A stretch of 64,000 bases of DNA from Lysobacterales bacterium (GTDB lineage Bacteria; Pseudomonadota; Gammaproteobacteria; Xanthomonadales; SZUA-38). Below the pieces are notes generated by a model. The model was not told the DNA's origin, ran no database searches, and saw only the letters and a program-made list of their open reading frames with translations. A program made the position numbers and the translations under genes. Shown piece by piece: positions 53,965 through 62,723 of this stretch. The number at the start of each line of letters is the position of its first letter. Positions within the stretch are counted from its first letter, which is position 1. The DNA is taken from NCBI GenBank assembly GCA_030065125.1, contig JASJDM010000023.1, forward strand, positions 1-64,000. The letters run 5' to 3'.

Positions 53965-54762
53965 ATGACCAACCGGCCCTCCCAGCCATTGCCGAGCCGC
54001 CTGCTTGTCTACCAGATGGGCAAGGTGGGATCCAAGGCTGTGGTGAGCGCGCTGCGACGCTCCCAACTGGCCATGCCGGTCGACCATCTTCATTTTCTCA
54101 ATGACCTGGACGGCGTTGAAGCCGGTATTCGCCGTTCGTGGTTTCGTTCAGGAGCGCAGCTGGCGCACCTGGATCACTGTCGCCGCATTCGCCGGGAATG
54201 GGAGCGGTCCGCCGCCCACTGGTACGTGATCACCCTGGTCCGGGATCCCCTGGCCCGGGAAGCGTCGGCCTTTTTCTACAATCTGGACCTGAAGATCCGG
54301 CGCTGGCTGCGCCTGGGGTTCATGCGGCGCTGGTATTTTCAGCAGCAATCCATGTCCTCTCTGCGGGACCGGTTCCTGGGCCAGGTCAACCTGGACGGTG
54401 GCGATTACTGGTTTCGCCACCAGTTCGAGCCGGTTTTCGGGATCGACCTGCTCAGCGAACCGTTTCCCAGGGACCGGGGTTACGGCATTCACCGCCGGGA
54501 GAACCTGGATGTGCTGGTGTTGAAACTGGAGCAGCTGGCGGCGAGTGCCGAAGCGGCTTTCAGCGAATTCCTGGGGCTTGAGGGGATTGAGGTCCCCCCA
54601 GGAAACCAGGCGAGAAATTTATCTTATTCAGAAACTTATAAAAGTTTTCTCGAAAGCACTCAGGTGCCCGGAGAGATGCTGGATCAAGTGTACAGCTCAG
54701 CCGCGGTGCGACACTTCTATTCCCCGGGAGAGATCGACAGCCTCAGACAGCGCTGGAGCTGA
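53965..54762 (+). CDS. P-loop sulfotransferase-like protein
   Basis: 265 residues. The N-terminal LLVYQMGKVGSKAVVSAL is the phosphosulfate-binding loop typical of sulfotransferase/capsule-synthesis-like proteins, and WYVITLVRDPLAREASAFF matches the 3'-phosphate binding region (R-D-P). It would move sulfate from PAPS to a carbohydrate or lipid. The ATG at 53965 is preferred to upstream frames, which lack a signal. Sulfated surface glycans fit a marine lifestyle. Divergent from oadGAB. Confidence 0.85.
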   Translation: MTNRPSQPLPSRLLVYQMGKVGSKAVVSALRRSQLAMPVDHLHFLNDLDGVEAGIRRSWFRSGAQLAHLDHCRRIRREWERSAAHWYVITLVRDPLAREASAFFYNLDLKIRRWLRLGFMRRWYFQQQSMSSLRDRFLGQVNLDGGDYWFRHQFEPVFGIDLLSEPFPRDRGYGIHRRENLDVLVLKLEQLAASAEAAFSEFLGLEGIEVPPGNQARNLSYSETYKSFLESTQVPGEMLDQVYSSAAVRHFYSPGEIDSLRQRWS

Positions 54763-54828
54763 TTCGCCCTGACGCTGCGTTCACGGCCCGGGCCTACCAT
54801 CGTTGCTTTGAACTCCGGAGCCCCGGAC

Positions 54829-55581
54829 ATGCGCTTGATCCTGGTTCTATTCGCCGCCTGGCTGTCGGCCTGCCACGCCGACGAAGATGCTGCTGGACCG
54901 TCTTCCGGCATCACAGCCGATGTGGGCGGTCGGTCTTCGAATGGGCCGTACGTCTCGGGCCGTGCGAGTCGCGACGGCATTGGCAAGTTTTACCTGGACC
55001 GGGAGATTTCCCACGTCATGGGGCACCTGGGCGCCTCCTGGCTGGAGCGGCCCGAGCGGGAGCGGGAGGAGCGAACCGACCTGCTGATTCAAAACCTTCC
55101 TGTCTCGACAGATTCCGTGGTGGCTGATATCGGGGCCGGAACCGGCTACTTCAGTTTTCCTGTGGCCCGGCGGGTTCCCCAGGGCCGGGTTCTGGCGGTG
55201 GATATCCAGCCCGAAATGCTGGATATCGTCAGGCAGCGTGCTGACAGCATGGGTGTGACCAACGTCCAGCCGGTTCTGGGTACCCCCACCGACCCGGGGT
55301 TGGCCGACGAATCGGTGGACCTGATTTTCATCGTGGACGCCTACCACGAGTTCTCCCATCCGCTGGAGATGGGCCAGTCCATGTTTCGCGCCCTGCGGCC
55401 CGGCGGGCGGCTGGTGCTGATTGAATACCGTGGTGAAGACCCCCGGGTACCTATCAAGCGCCTGCACAAGATGACCGAAGCCCAGGCCATTCGCGAGATG
55501 CAGGCCCTGGGCCTGCAGTGGGAGGAGACCCGGGATTTCCTGCCCCAGCAGCACTTCCTGGTTTTTCGCCGGCCCGGCTGA
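54829..55581 (+). CDS. Lipoprotein SAM-dependent methyltransferase
   Basis: 250 residues from the ATG at 54829 (GGAG eight bases upstream). The first 15 residues, MRLILVLFAAWLSAC, form a short lipoprotein signal with Cys15. A class I methyltransferase domain follows: motif I VVADIGAGTGYFSF, acidic motif LAVDIQPEM, and the motif IV region LIFIVDAYHEF. Export of a SAM-dependent enzyme is odd, since SAM is cytoplasmic; either the enzyme is a repurposed binding protein or it is not exported. The substrate is unknown. Confidence 0.88.
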   Translation: MRLILVLFAAWLSACHADEDAAGPSSGITADVGGRSSNGPYVSGRASRDGIGKFYLDREISHVMGHLGASWLERPEREREERTDLLIQNLPVSTDSVVADIGAGTGYFSFPVARRVPQGRVLAVDIQPEMLDIVRQRADSMGVTNVQPVLGTPTDPGLADESVDLIFIVDAYHEFSHPLEMGQSMFRALRPGGRLVLIEYRGEDPRVPIKRLHKMTEAQAIREMQALGLQWEETRDFLPQQHFLVFRRPG

Positions 55582-55701
55582 GCTCAAGGAAAGCCGCGAA
55601 AGCCGAAACGGCCTGTGCCGCCTTCGGAAACCACGAATGTTTCTCATTCGCCCAGGTTTTAGACTGGGTGCTGGTCCAGTCCAGTCCAGAGGGAAACTTC
55701 C

Positions 55702-57264
55702 ATGTCGCTGATTCCAGGCGCATTGCTTCGAAAGCTCTATAACCGCTCCAGTCTGAGGAATACCGGCAACGGTGTCCGGTTCTCCGTCAAGAACCGGTTG
55801 AGCCCGGCGTCGCTGAAGCGCATAGACCGGGTTGTGCTCAACGGCAGTTCGCTGGCGCCGGAGCAGGTCCAGCTGACCATCGATTCCGGCGAGCTGTTTC
55901 CCATGGACCGGATCCAACCCGGATCCCCGGTGGATTTTCCGCTGGGCACGCTGGTGACCTTCCACCTGGGTATCGACCAACTGGACCATGGCGAGCACAA
56001 GCTGGAGCTGGCTTTTGAAACCGAGCCCTTCGGTACCCTCAAGTTCAATGTCAAAGACGCCCTGAAGACCGCCGAGCGTTTACCGGGAACCATTCCCCGG
56101 GACGCTGAAGACGACCGCAGCCCCGAAGTGATTCGCGAGAGACAGCAGTTTGCCCGGGAGCTGACGCCCAGTTCGCTGGAGCACATCAGCCAGTACTCCT
56201 TCGACCCCCAGGTGACCGGTGGCAATATCGAGCACTTCACCGGTGTGGCGCAGATACCACTGGGAATCGCAGGACCGCTGCTGGTTCACGGCCAGGCGGC
56301 CCAGGGTGAATTTTACGTGCCCCTGGCCACCACCGAGGGAACCCTGGTTGCTTCCTACAACCGGGGCATGAACGTGTTGCATCAGAGCGGCGGGGTCAAG
56401 TGCACGGTGGTGGGAGACAACATGCAGCGGGCGCCGGTGTTCTGTTTCACCAATGCCGCCGACGCGCGCCGGTTCGTGGACTGGATCAACGAGCACAACG
56501 ACGACATCAAGCGTGTCTGCAAGGAGTCCGATCCGTTTGTGACGCTGAAGTACATCGATTACTACCTGGCCAGCAAGTTTGCCTACCTGCGCTTCAACTA
56601 CCTGACCGGGGATGCCGCGGGTATGAACATGGTGGGCAAGGCGACTTTTGCCGCCTGCAACTGGATACTGCAGAACTGCAGGGATATCGAGATCGATCGC
56701 TTCTACCTGGAGTCCAATTTCGCCACCGACAAAAAAGCCTCGATGATCAACTCCATGCGGTCCCGGGGAAAGCGGGTCACCGCTGAAGCCGTGGTGAAGC
56801 GCGACGTGCTGCGAAACGTGATGGACGCTGATACCGAGTCCATCTACTTCCACTCCAAGGTGGCCAACATCGGCAGCATGCTGTCCGGCGCCAACAACAA
56901 CGGCTGCCACGCCGCCAACGCCATAACCGCCATGTTCATTGCCACCGGCCAGGACGTGGCCAACGTGTCCGAGTCGTCGGCCGGGCTGGTGTACACCGAG
57001 CTGACACCGGAAAAGGACCTCTACATGTCCATCACCCTGCCGTCCCTGATCGTGGCCACGGTGGGCGGCGGCACCGGCCTGCCAACCCAGCGGGAGAGCC
57101 TGGAACTGATGGACTGCTACGGCGTGGGCAAGGTGATCAAGTTCGCCGAAATCGTGGCGGGCACGGTGTTGGCGGGAGAGATCTCCCTGGCCGCAGCCAT
57201 TTCGTCCCTGGACTGGGTATCCAGCCACGACCAGTACGGTCGAAACGACCCCACCAAGTCCTGA
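55702..57264 (+). CDS. Hydroxymethylglutaryl-CoA reductase
   Basis: 520 residues. The ~130-residue N-terminal domain is not a known HMGR part and contains beta strands; the catalytic region follows with EHFTGVAQIPLGIAGPL, the active-site Glu in TTEGTLVAS, Lys in ATDKKASM, Asp in GQDVANV, DAAGMNMVGKAT, the dinucleotide motif ATVGGGTGLPTQ and a late His (SSHDQYG). The set of catalytic residues is complete. The enzyme makes mevalonate (or the reverse), unusual for a gammaproteobacterium, which normally uses the MEP pathway. No other mevalonate genes are in the window. GAGGGAAAC precedes the ATG. Confidence 0.92.
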   Translation: MSLIPGALLRKLYNRSSLRNTGNGVRFSVKNRLSPASLKRIDRVVLNGSSLAPEQVQLTIDSGELFPMDRIQPGSPVDFPLGTLVTFHLGIDQLDHGEHKLELAFETEPFGTLKFNVKDALKTAERLPGTIPRDAEDDRSPEVIRERQQFARELTPSSLEHISQYSFDPQVTGGNIEHFTGVAQIPLGIAGPLLVHGQAAQGEFYVPLATTEGTLVASYNRGMNVLHQSGGVKCTVVGDNMQRAPVFCFTNAADARRFVDWINEHNDDIKRVCKESDPFVTLKYIDYYLASKFAYLRFNYLTGDAAGMNMVGKATFAACNWILQNCRDIEIDRFYLESNFATDKKASMINSMRSRGKRVTAEAVVKRDVLRNVMDADTESIYFHSKVANIGSMLSGANNNGCHAANAITAMFIATGQDVANVSESSAGLVYTELTPEKDLYMSITLPSLIVATVGGGTGLPTQRESLELMDCYGVGKVIKFAEIVAGTVLAGEISLAAAISSLDWVSSHDQYGRNDPTKS

Positions 57265-57274
57265 ACGCTACCCA

Positions 57275-58093
57275 TCAGGGCAGCAGGTGCTGGCGTAAGC
57301 CGTTGACGTAATGTCCCCTGCCGACGCCGCGGTTGTGGGACCCGCGAATCTGCAGGAACTGTTTGGGTTCGGCCGCCGCGTCGAAGTTGGTCTGTCCGTG
57401 GTGATAGGGAATGATCTCGTCGTCCAGGCTGTGGATGACCAGGACGGGGGCCACAGAACGGGAGACGTAGTCCCGGGTGTCATAGCTGAACCGGCTGATC
57501 CACCGAACCGGCAGGTAAGGGTAGACCTCGGCCGCGATGTCGTTGGCGGAACTGAATGCCGACTCCACCACCAGCAGCGCCGGCGTCTGGCCGGGCGCCA
57601 GGCTGGCGGCCAGGTGGGCCGCAACAGAACCGCCCAGGGAGCGGCCGAACAGGATGATCTGGTCAGCGGGGATGTTCCTGGCCTCCGTCAGATGCTGCCA
57701 GGCGGCAGCCGCATCCCGGTAGGTGCCGTCTTCGGAAGGTCGGCCGGAGCTCTGACCGTATCCCCGGTAATCCAGCATCAGGACTGAAAGCCCGAGGCCG
57801 TTGAACAGGTCAATGAATTCCAGGCGGTGGGAAATGTTGCCCGCGTTACCGTGAAAAAACAGCACGGTGCGATCTCCAGTGCCGGGCACCCACCAGCCGT
57901 GCAGCAGCACGCCATCGTCCGTTCTCAACCAGACGTCTTCGAAGTCCAGGTTCAATCGCGCAGGCGTGTGGACGATGGTCCGGCTGCCCACTGAGGGCAG
58001 GTACAGCAGGCGGTCCTGGAACAGGAAGATCAGCAGCAGCAGGCCAAGGTAGGAAAAGGCGGCGATGCTCATCAGCGAAAAGACCGTTTTCAT
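57275..58093 (-). CDS. Membrane-anchored alpha/beta hydrolase
   Basis: 272 residues from ATG 58093, which lies 13 bases after the upstream gene's stop. An N-terminal hydrophobic segment (SIAAFSYLGLLLLIFLFQ) and an alpha/beta hydrolase domain with FFHGNAGNISHRL, MLDYRGYGQS, elbow GRSLGGS, Asp in HSLDDEI and His in GSHNRGVG. This is the BEM46/ABHD-like family of membrane-bound hydrolases. The substrate is unknown. Operon with the 108-residue membrane protein. Confidence 0.88.
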   Translation of the reverse strand: MKTVFSLMSIAAFSYLGLLLLIFLFQDRLLYLPSVGSRTIVHTPARLNLDFEDVWLRTDDGVLLHGWWVPGTGDRTVLFFHGNAGNISHRLEFIDLFNGLGLSVLMLDYRGYGQSSGRPSEDGTYRDAAAAWQHLTEARNIPADQIILFGRSLGGSVAAHLAASLAPGQTPALLVVESAFSSANDIAAEVYPYLPVRWISRFSYDTRDYVSRSVAPVLVIHSLDDEIIPYHHGQTNFDAAAEPKQFLQIRGSHNRGVGRGHYVNGLRQHLLP

Positions 58094-58106
58094 GCCGGCC
58101 GCCTGG

Positions 58107-58433
58107 TCATGGACCTTCCGGGCGGTTCGGGTCAGAGCCATTGGGCTTGCTGCCCCGGCGCTGAGCAGCACGGTTGACGCCGAACAGGGTCAGGCCACCC
58201 ACCATCAGCCCCAGCCAGATCAGCGGGCTGACGGAACTGCCGGATCCACTGGTTTCCGCCGAAAGCCAGTGCAGCGTGCCGGCACAGCCGCCGGCGCTGG
58301 CCGCCAGGGCGCCCAGGCTGATCCACGCGGCCGTGGCCGGGCTCAAACTCGGCGCCAGCAGGCGCTGATAGGCCACAATCACCGCGAGCACCACCAGCAG
58401 CATGAATCCGGGAAAAACGCGATCGGCGTCCAT
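58107..58433 (-). CDS. Small membrane protein of unknown function
   Basis: 108 residues with three hydrophobic segments (GFMLLVVLAVIVAY, AAWISLGALAASAGGCAG, LIWLGLMVGGLTLFGV) and a polar C-terminal tail. No family is recognised. It precedes the alpha/beta hydrolase gene by 13 bases and is divergent from the reductase at 58520. Confidence 0.65.
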   Translation of the reverse strand: MDADRVFPGFMLLVVLAVIVAYQRLLAPSLSPATAAWISLGALAASAGGCAGTLHWLSAETSGSGSSVSPLIWLGLMVGGLTLFGVNRAAQRRGSKPNGSDPNRPEGP

Positions 58434-58519
58434 TACCGCATGTTAAGACCGGCGGACTGTCCGGACAACGGCCAGGCATTGCTTTTATACTTGCCGCTGG
58501 AGAAGCCAGGGGGATTTCC

Positions 58520-59572
58520 GTGACGATCAATCGCCAGTGGCGCGTTCGCCGTTACCCGGCACCCGATGAGATCATCGGTCCGGAGCATTTTGAACTGACC
58601 GAGGCGCCGGTCCCGGAGATTGGCCCGGACGAATTCCTGGTGCGGACCCTGGTGCTCGGGACCTCTCCGGCCCAGCGAGGATACGTCGATACCCGCAAGC
58701 CCGACCTGGTACCCCTGGGTAAGGTCATGCGGGGCCGGGGGCTGGGCGTCGTGGAGGCATCCAACCACCCGGACTTTGCTCCGGGGGACTGGGTGAATGC
58801 CTCCATGGGCTGGCAGGAGTGGTCGGTTCAGACCCTGGGGCGGGGGACCGTGCAGTCCATGGACGTACTGTCAGTACAGAAAGTAAACCGCAGCATCAGG
58901 CCCAGCGAGCTGCATCTGGGTACCCTGGGCAGCGCGGCGTTTGCCGCGCTATACGGCCTGGACGACCTGGGGCAGCTAGCACCTGGCAAAACCGTCCTGG
59001 TGTCGGCGGCCGCAGGCGGGGTCGGCAGCATGGCCTGCCAGATCGCCCGGGCCAATGGTTGCCGGGTCATTGGAATTGCCGGTGGGCCCGCCAAGTGCGG
59101 CTGGCTTACCGACGAGCTGGGGTGCGATGCGGCCATCGACTACAAGAACCAGGACCTGTCTGATGAATTGCCCCATCACTGCCCGGACGGAGTGGATGTT
59201 TACTTTGACAATGTTGGTGGGGAGCAGCTCAACCAGGTCCTGGGGCACCTGGCATTCGGTGCCCGGGTGGTGATCTGCGGCTACATCTCCACCCAGTACC
59301 TGCCCGAGCGGTCCCCGGGACCGGCCAATTACACCCAGCTGCTGGGCCGGCGGGCCAGGATGGAAGGGTTTGTGATCTGGGATCACGTCAAGCGATTCCC
59401 GGAGTTTTTCGAGCGGCTTCACGGCTGGTACCTGCAGGGCAAAATCAAGGCCGTGGAGGAGATGAGCCCGGGCATTGAATCGGCGCCGGACTCACTGCGC
59501 AGTCTGTTCACCGGCGCCAACCGCGGCATCCGGTTGACCCGAGTCAGCGACGATCCGGAGCCCGCTGAATGA
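58520..59572 (+). CDS. CurA/YncB-like NADP-dependent oxidoreductase
   Basis: 350 residues from GTG (AGGGGGA upstream). Zinc-free medium-chain reductase: N-terminal INRQWRVRRYPAPDEIIGPEHFEL, cofactor motif SAAAGGVGSMACQIA and GCRVIGIAGGPAKCGWL, and the C-terminal EFFERLHGWYLQGKI/LFTGANRGIRLTRV region match the prostaglandin reductase/CurA/YncB family. It reduces the alpha,beta double bond of enones and aldehydes, likely in detoxification. Its stop overlaps the next start (ATGA). Confidence 0.93.
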   Translation: MTINRQWRVRRYPAPDEIIGPEHFELTEAPVPEIGPDEFLVRTLVLGTSPAQRGYVDTRKPDLVPLGKVMRGRGLGVVEASNHPDFAPGDWVNASMGWQEWSVQTLGRGTVQSMDVLSVQKVNRSIRPSELHLGTLGSAAFAALYGLDDLGQLAPGKTVLVSAAAGGVGSMACQIARANGCRVIGIAGGPAKCGWLTDELGCDAAIDYKNQDLSDELPHHCPDGVDVYFDNVGGEQLNQVLGHLAFGARVVICGYISTQYLPERSPGPANYTQLLGRRARMEGFVIWDHVKRFPEFFERLHGWYLQGKIKAVEEMSPGIESAPDSLRSLFTGANRGIRLTRVSDDPEPAE

Positions 59573-60789
59573 GCCCACACCTGCACCCCACGGCCGGGGC
59601 ATCCCGGCTGGAAAGTATCGACACCCTGAGAGGCATTGCGGTGCTGGGAATTCTCCTGATGAATATCCAGTTGTTTGCCATGATTGCCCCGGCGTACTTC
59701 AATCCGACGGCCTACGGCGATCTTGGCGGCATCAATTATGCCGTCTGGGTTTTTCAGCACGTGTTCGCTGACCAGAAATTCATGACCCTGTTTTCCATGC
59801 TGTTCGGTGCCGGCATGGTGCTGATGGCAGACCGGGCAGAATCCCGGGGTGTTTCCGCTACCTGGCTGCACTACCGGCGCACCTGGTGGCTGCTGGTGCT
59901 GGGCGCCATGCACGCTTACCTGCTCTGGTATGGGGACATCCTGGTGATGTACGCAATGAGCGCGGCGATCGTAGTCTGGTTTCGGCGACGGCAGCCGTTG
60001 ACCCAGTTCATCTGCGGCGCGGTGATGCTGCTGATCGGCACGACGATTTTTGCCGGCGCCGGTTTGACCCTGCCGCAATGGCCCGCCGAAGCCATCGCAG
60101 AAATGAGGTCTCAGTGGGCACCGACGCCCGAGGAAATAAGCCAGGAAACAGCGGCCTATCGGGGCGGTTGGCTGCAGCAGATGTCCCACCGGGTGCCTCA
60201 TTCCCTGGGGTTTCACAGCGGGGCATTCATAGCCTGGGGTTTCTGGCGCGCCGGCGGCCTGATGCTCATCGGCATGGCCCTGTTCAGGTGGGGATTTTTC
60301 TCGGCCGTCCTGGACTCAGCCCGATACCGCCGGTTTGCCGCTGCTGGCGTTGTCATCGGCTTTCCGCTGGTGGTGTACGGCCTGCTGCAGCATGAGGCCA
60401 ACCAGTGGCGCATGGAGTATTCCCAGTTCCAGGGCACCTTGTACAACTACTGGGGCAGCCTGGCCGTGTCCACGGCTTACCTGTGCCTGGTGATGCTCTG
60501 GTTCCAGAGCGGCCGGCTGCAGGCCCTGGTGCATCGCTTTGCTGCGGTGGGGCGCATGGCTTTCAGCAACTACATTGCCCAGACGCTGATCTGCTTCCTG
60601 CTGTTTTACGGCACCGGACTGGGTTTGTTCGGACAGGCTGAGCGCTGGCAGCAGCTGCTGGTGGTGCTGGGTGTGTGGGTGCTGATCCTGCTGTGGTCAC
60701 CCTGGTGGCTGGCCCGGTTTCGCTACGGGCCACTGGAGTGGCTGTGGCGATCGCTGACCTACTGGGAGCTGCAGCGGTTCCGACGGTAG
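59569..60789 (+). CDS. DUF418 family membrane protein
   Basis: 406 residues with about nine membrane helices. RLESIDTLRGIAVLGILLMNIQLF is the family N-terminal motif; QKFMTLFSMLFGAGMVLM and GRMAFSNYIAQTLICFLLFYGTGLGLFG are further family segments. DUF418 belongs to the acyltransferase-like/heparan N-acetyltransferase-like membrane clan and its function is unknown. Four-base ATGA overlap with the oxidoreductase gene. Confidence 0.92.
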   Translation: MSPHLHPTAGASRLESIDTLRGIAVLGILLMNIQLFAMIAPAYFNPTAYGDLGGINYAVWVFQHVFADQKFMTLFSMLFGAGMVLMADRAESRGVSATWLHYRRTWWLLVLGAMHAYLLWYGDILVMYAMSAAIVVWFRRRQPLTQFICGAVMLLIGTTIFAGAGLTLPQWPAEAIAEMRSQWAPTPEEISQETAAYRGGWLQQMSHRVPHSLGFHSGAFIAWGFWRAGGLMLIGMALFRWGFFSAVLDSARYRRFAAAGVVIGFPLVVYGLLQHEANQWRMEYSQFQGTLYNYWGSLAVSTAYLCLVMLWFQSGRLQALVHRFAAVGRMAFSNYIAQTLICFLLFYGTGLGLFGQAERWQQLLVVLGVWVLILLWSPWWLARFRYGPLEWLWRSLTYWELQRFRR

Positions 60790-60808
60790 GCTCCCGCCCC
60801 CCGGATGG

Positions 60809-62617
60809 TCAGCTCCTGGCCTCGATGTAGCGATCCACCTGCCGTTCCAGCAGTTCCAGGGGTAGCTCACCCCTGGCCAGGACCACATCATGGAATTCCT
60901 TCAGGTCGAACCGGTCACCCAGGGCCTTCCGGGTCTTTTCCCGCAGCTCCAGGATTTTCATCATGCCCACCTTGTAGGCCAGGGCCTGGCCCGGCATCAC
61001 GAAGTAGCGTTCGATTTCAGTCACGACCTCAGCCTCGGGCATGCCAGTTTTTTCCTGCATGTAGGCCATGGCCTGTTCCCGGGTCCAGCGCTTGTGGTGA
61101 ATACCGCTGTCCACCACCAGGCGAACCGCCCGCATCATCTCTCCCTGCAGCCGTCCCAGGTCGTCGAAGGGATCCTCCTGGAATCCGATTTCCTTGGCCA
61201 GCTGTTCCGCGTAAAGGCCCCAGCCTTCGGAATACGCGGTGAAGCCCAGGATATTGCGGAACATGGGTACACCCTCCAGTTCCGCGGCAATGGCGGATTG
61301 AAAGTGATGTCCGGGCACACCTTCATGGTAGGCCAGGGTGCGCATGCCAAACTTGACCACTTCGCTGGTGTCCCGCAGATTCACGTAAAACACGCCGGGG
61401 CGGCTGCCGTCCATGGAGGGTGGCTGGTAGTAAGCGCCGGGAGAGGTCTTCTCGCGAAACTCCGGAATGCGCTTCACCTCCAGCGGCGACCGCGGCAGTA
61501 CGCCGAAGTACCGGTCCATGTCACGGTTGATCTCCTCGATGATGGCCGTGAAGTCTTCCAGGATCTGGTCCCGTGCCTCGTCGCTGTCGGCATAGAGGAA
61601 TTCCGGACGCATGGACATGGCGGTGACCCGCTCGCCGATGGTGCCCTCGGTCATGCCGGCTTCGCTGAGGATGGCGTCCATGGCCAGTTCAATCCGGGCC
61701 ACTTCCTGGACCCCGATCTGGTGGACTTCTTGCGGCGTCATGCGGGTGGTGGTGTGCTGGTAAATCAGGTGGCTGTAGAGCGCGTCACCGTCGGGCAGGG
61801 CCCAGACGCCGTTGTTTTCAGTGGCCTTGGCCAGGAGGCCGGTGAAGTATGAGATGTACTCACGATAAGCCGGATACACCGACTCGGCAACGGCGATTTC
61901 TGCCTGGTCGAGCAGCTGCTGGCGCTGGTCCTCCGCCAGGTCCATCTTGTCCAGTTTTTCCTGCATGGACGTCACCAGGATGTTTTCAGCAGGGGGTGTG
62001 TCTACGAATCCCTGCATTTCTTCGATGACCTTGGTCACCGTGAACCGGGGCGGAATGATCCGCTGCTCTTCCCGGTACTTCAGTCCCTCCATGGCCTGGG
62101 AAAACTTGGTTGGGATTTTGGTCAGACGGGTGATGTAGTTTTCGGCGTCACCCACGCTGTTGATGCGGTGGATATTGGTCATGAACGTCGGCATGCCGTT
62201 CTGGATGCCGAACATCTGGTTCACCGGGTAGTTGTGGTAGTTGAAAGGAATGCCGTCGACCTGCTGCTGCAGGAAAAATTCCAGGATGTCATAAGACAGT
62301 TTCTGGCCTTCGTCCAGCCCCTGGTAGTCGTAACTGCGCAGGGTCTCCAGAGTTTCCACCATCAGGGCCTGGTCCTCGCGGCCCTTGGCCATGGATGCAT
62401 CGGCCAGGTCGTCGTTATGGAAGTTCAGGCCCACCGACTCCAGCACGCCCATGGACGACAGCATCTCGGGGTTGTCCAGTGCAAACTGCATCAGCGCCTT
62501 ATTGAAAAACACGTTGATGCTGAAAGGGCGGAAGTAAATCACCTGCACCGCCAGGGCGACGGCAATCAGCAGGACCGAGCCGACGAGAATCCCGGTCCAC
62601 TTGAACAGTCTTTTCAT
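60809..62617 (-). CDS. DUF885 metallopeptidase-like protein
   Basis: 602 residues from the ATG at 62617 (AAGAGA upstream). A hydrophobic N-terminal segment (WTGILVGSVLLIAVALAVQVIY) anchors or exports it. The domain carries YHEGVPGHHFQ, the HExxxH-like zinc motif of DUF885, which resembles M2/M3-type peptidases; QKTGMPEAEVVTEIERYFVMPGQALAY is also typical. It probably cleaves peptides in the periplasm. It lies 106 bases from an S9 peptidase on the same strand. Confidence 0.92.
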   Translation of the reverse strand: MKRLFKWTGILVGSVLLIAVALAVQVIYFRPFSINVFFNKALMQFALDNPEMLSSMGVLESVGLNFHNDDLADASMAKGREDQALMVETLETLRSYDYQGLDEGQKLSYDILEFFLQQQVDGIPFNYHNYPVNQMFGIQNGMPTFMTNIHRINSVGDAENYITRLTKIPTKFSQAMEGLKYREEQRIIPPRFTVTKVIEEMQGFVDTPPAENILVTSMQEKLDKMDLAEDQRQQLLDQAEIAVAESVYPAYREYISYFTGLLAKATENNGVWALPDGDALYSHLIYQHTTTRMTPQEVHQIGVQEVARIELAMDAILSEAGMTEGTIGERVTAMSMRPEFLYADSDEARDQILEDFTAIIEEINRDMDRYFGVLPRSPLEVKRIPEFREKTSPGAYYQPPSMDGSRPGVFYVNLRDTSEVVKFGMRTLAYHEGVPGHHFQSAIAAELEGVPMFRNILGFTAYSEGWGLYAEQLAKEIGFQEDPFDDLGRLQGEMMRAVRLVVDSGIHHKRWTREQAMAYMQEKTGMPEAEVVTEIERYFVMPGQALAYKVGMMKILELREKTRKALGDRFDLKEFHDVVLARGELPLELLERQVDRYIEARS

Positions 62618-62723
62618 GATTTTGGTCTCTTGCAGTCTGGCGGACTCAGGCCGAATCGGCCGGGCCTTGAGTGCAGGGTAGTGCTGTCCCGGCTGAGGCG
62701 CATCTGACAAAAGCTGGGCAGTC

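Noticed and set aside
56080..57228. Open frame of 382 codons opposite the HMG-CoA reductase gene
   Set aside because: Shadow of a strongly conserved enzyme gene; His/Gly/Val-rich without a ribosome binding site.
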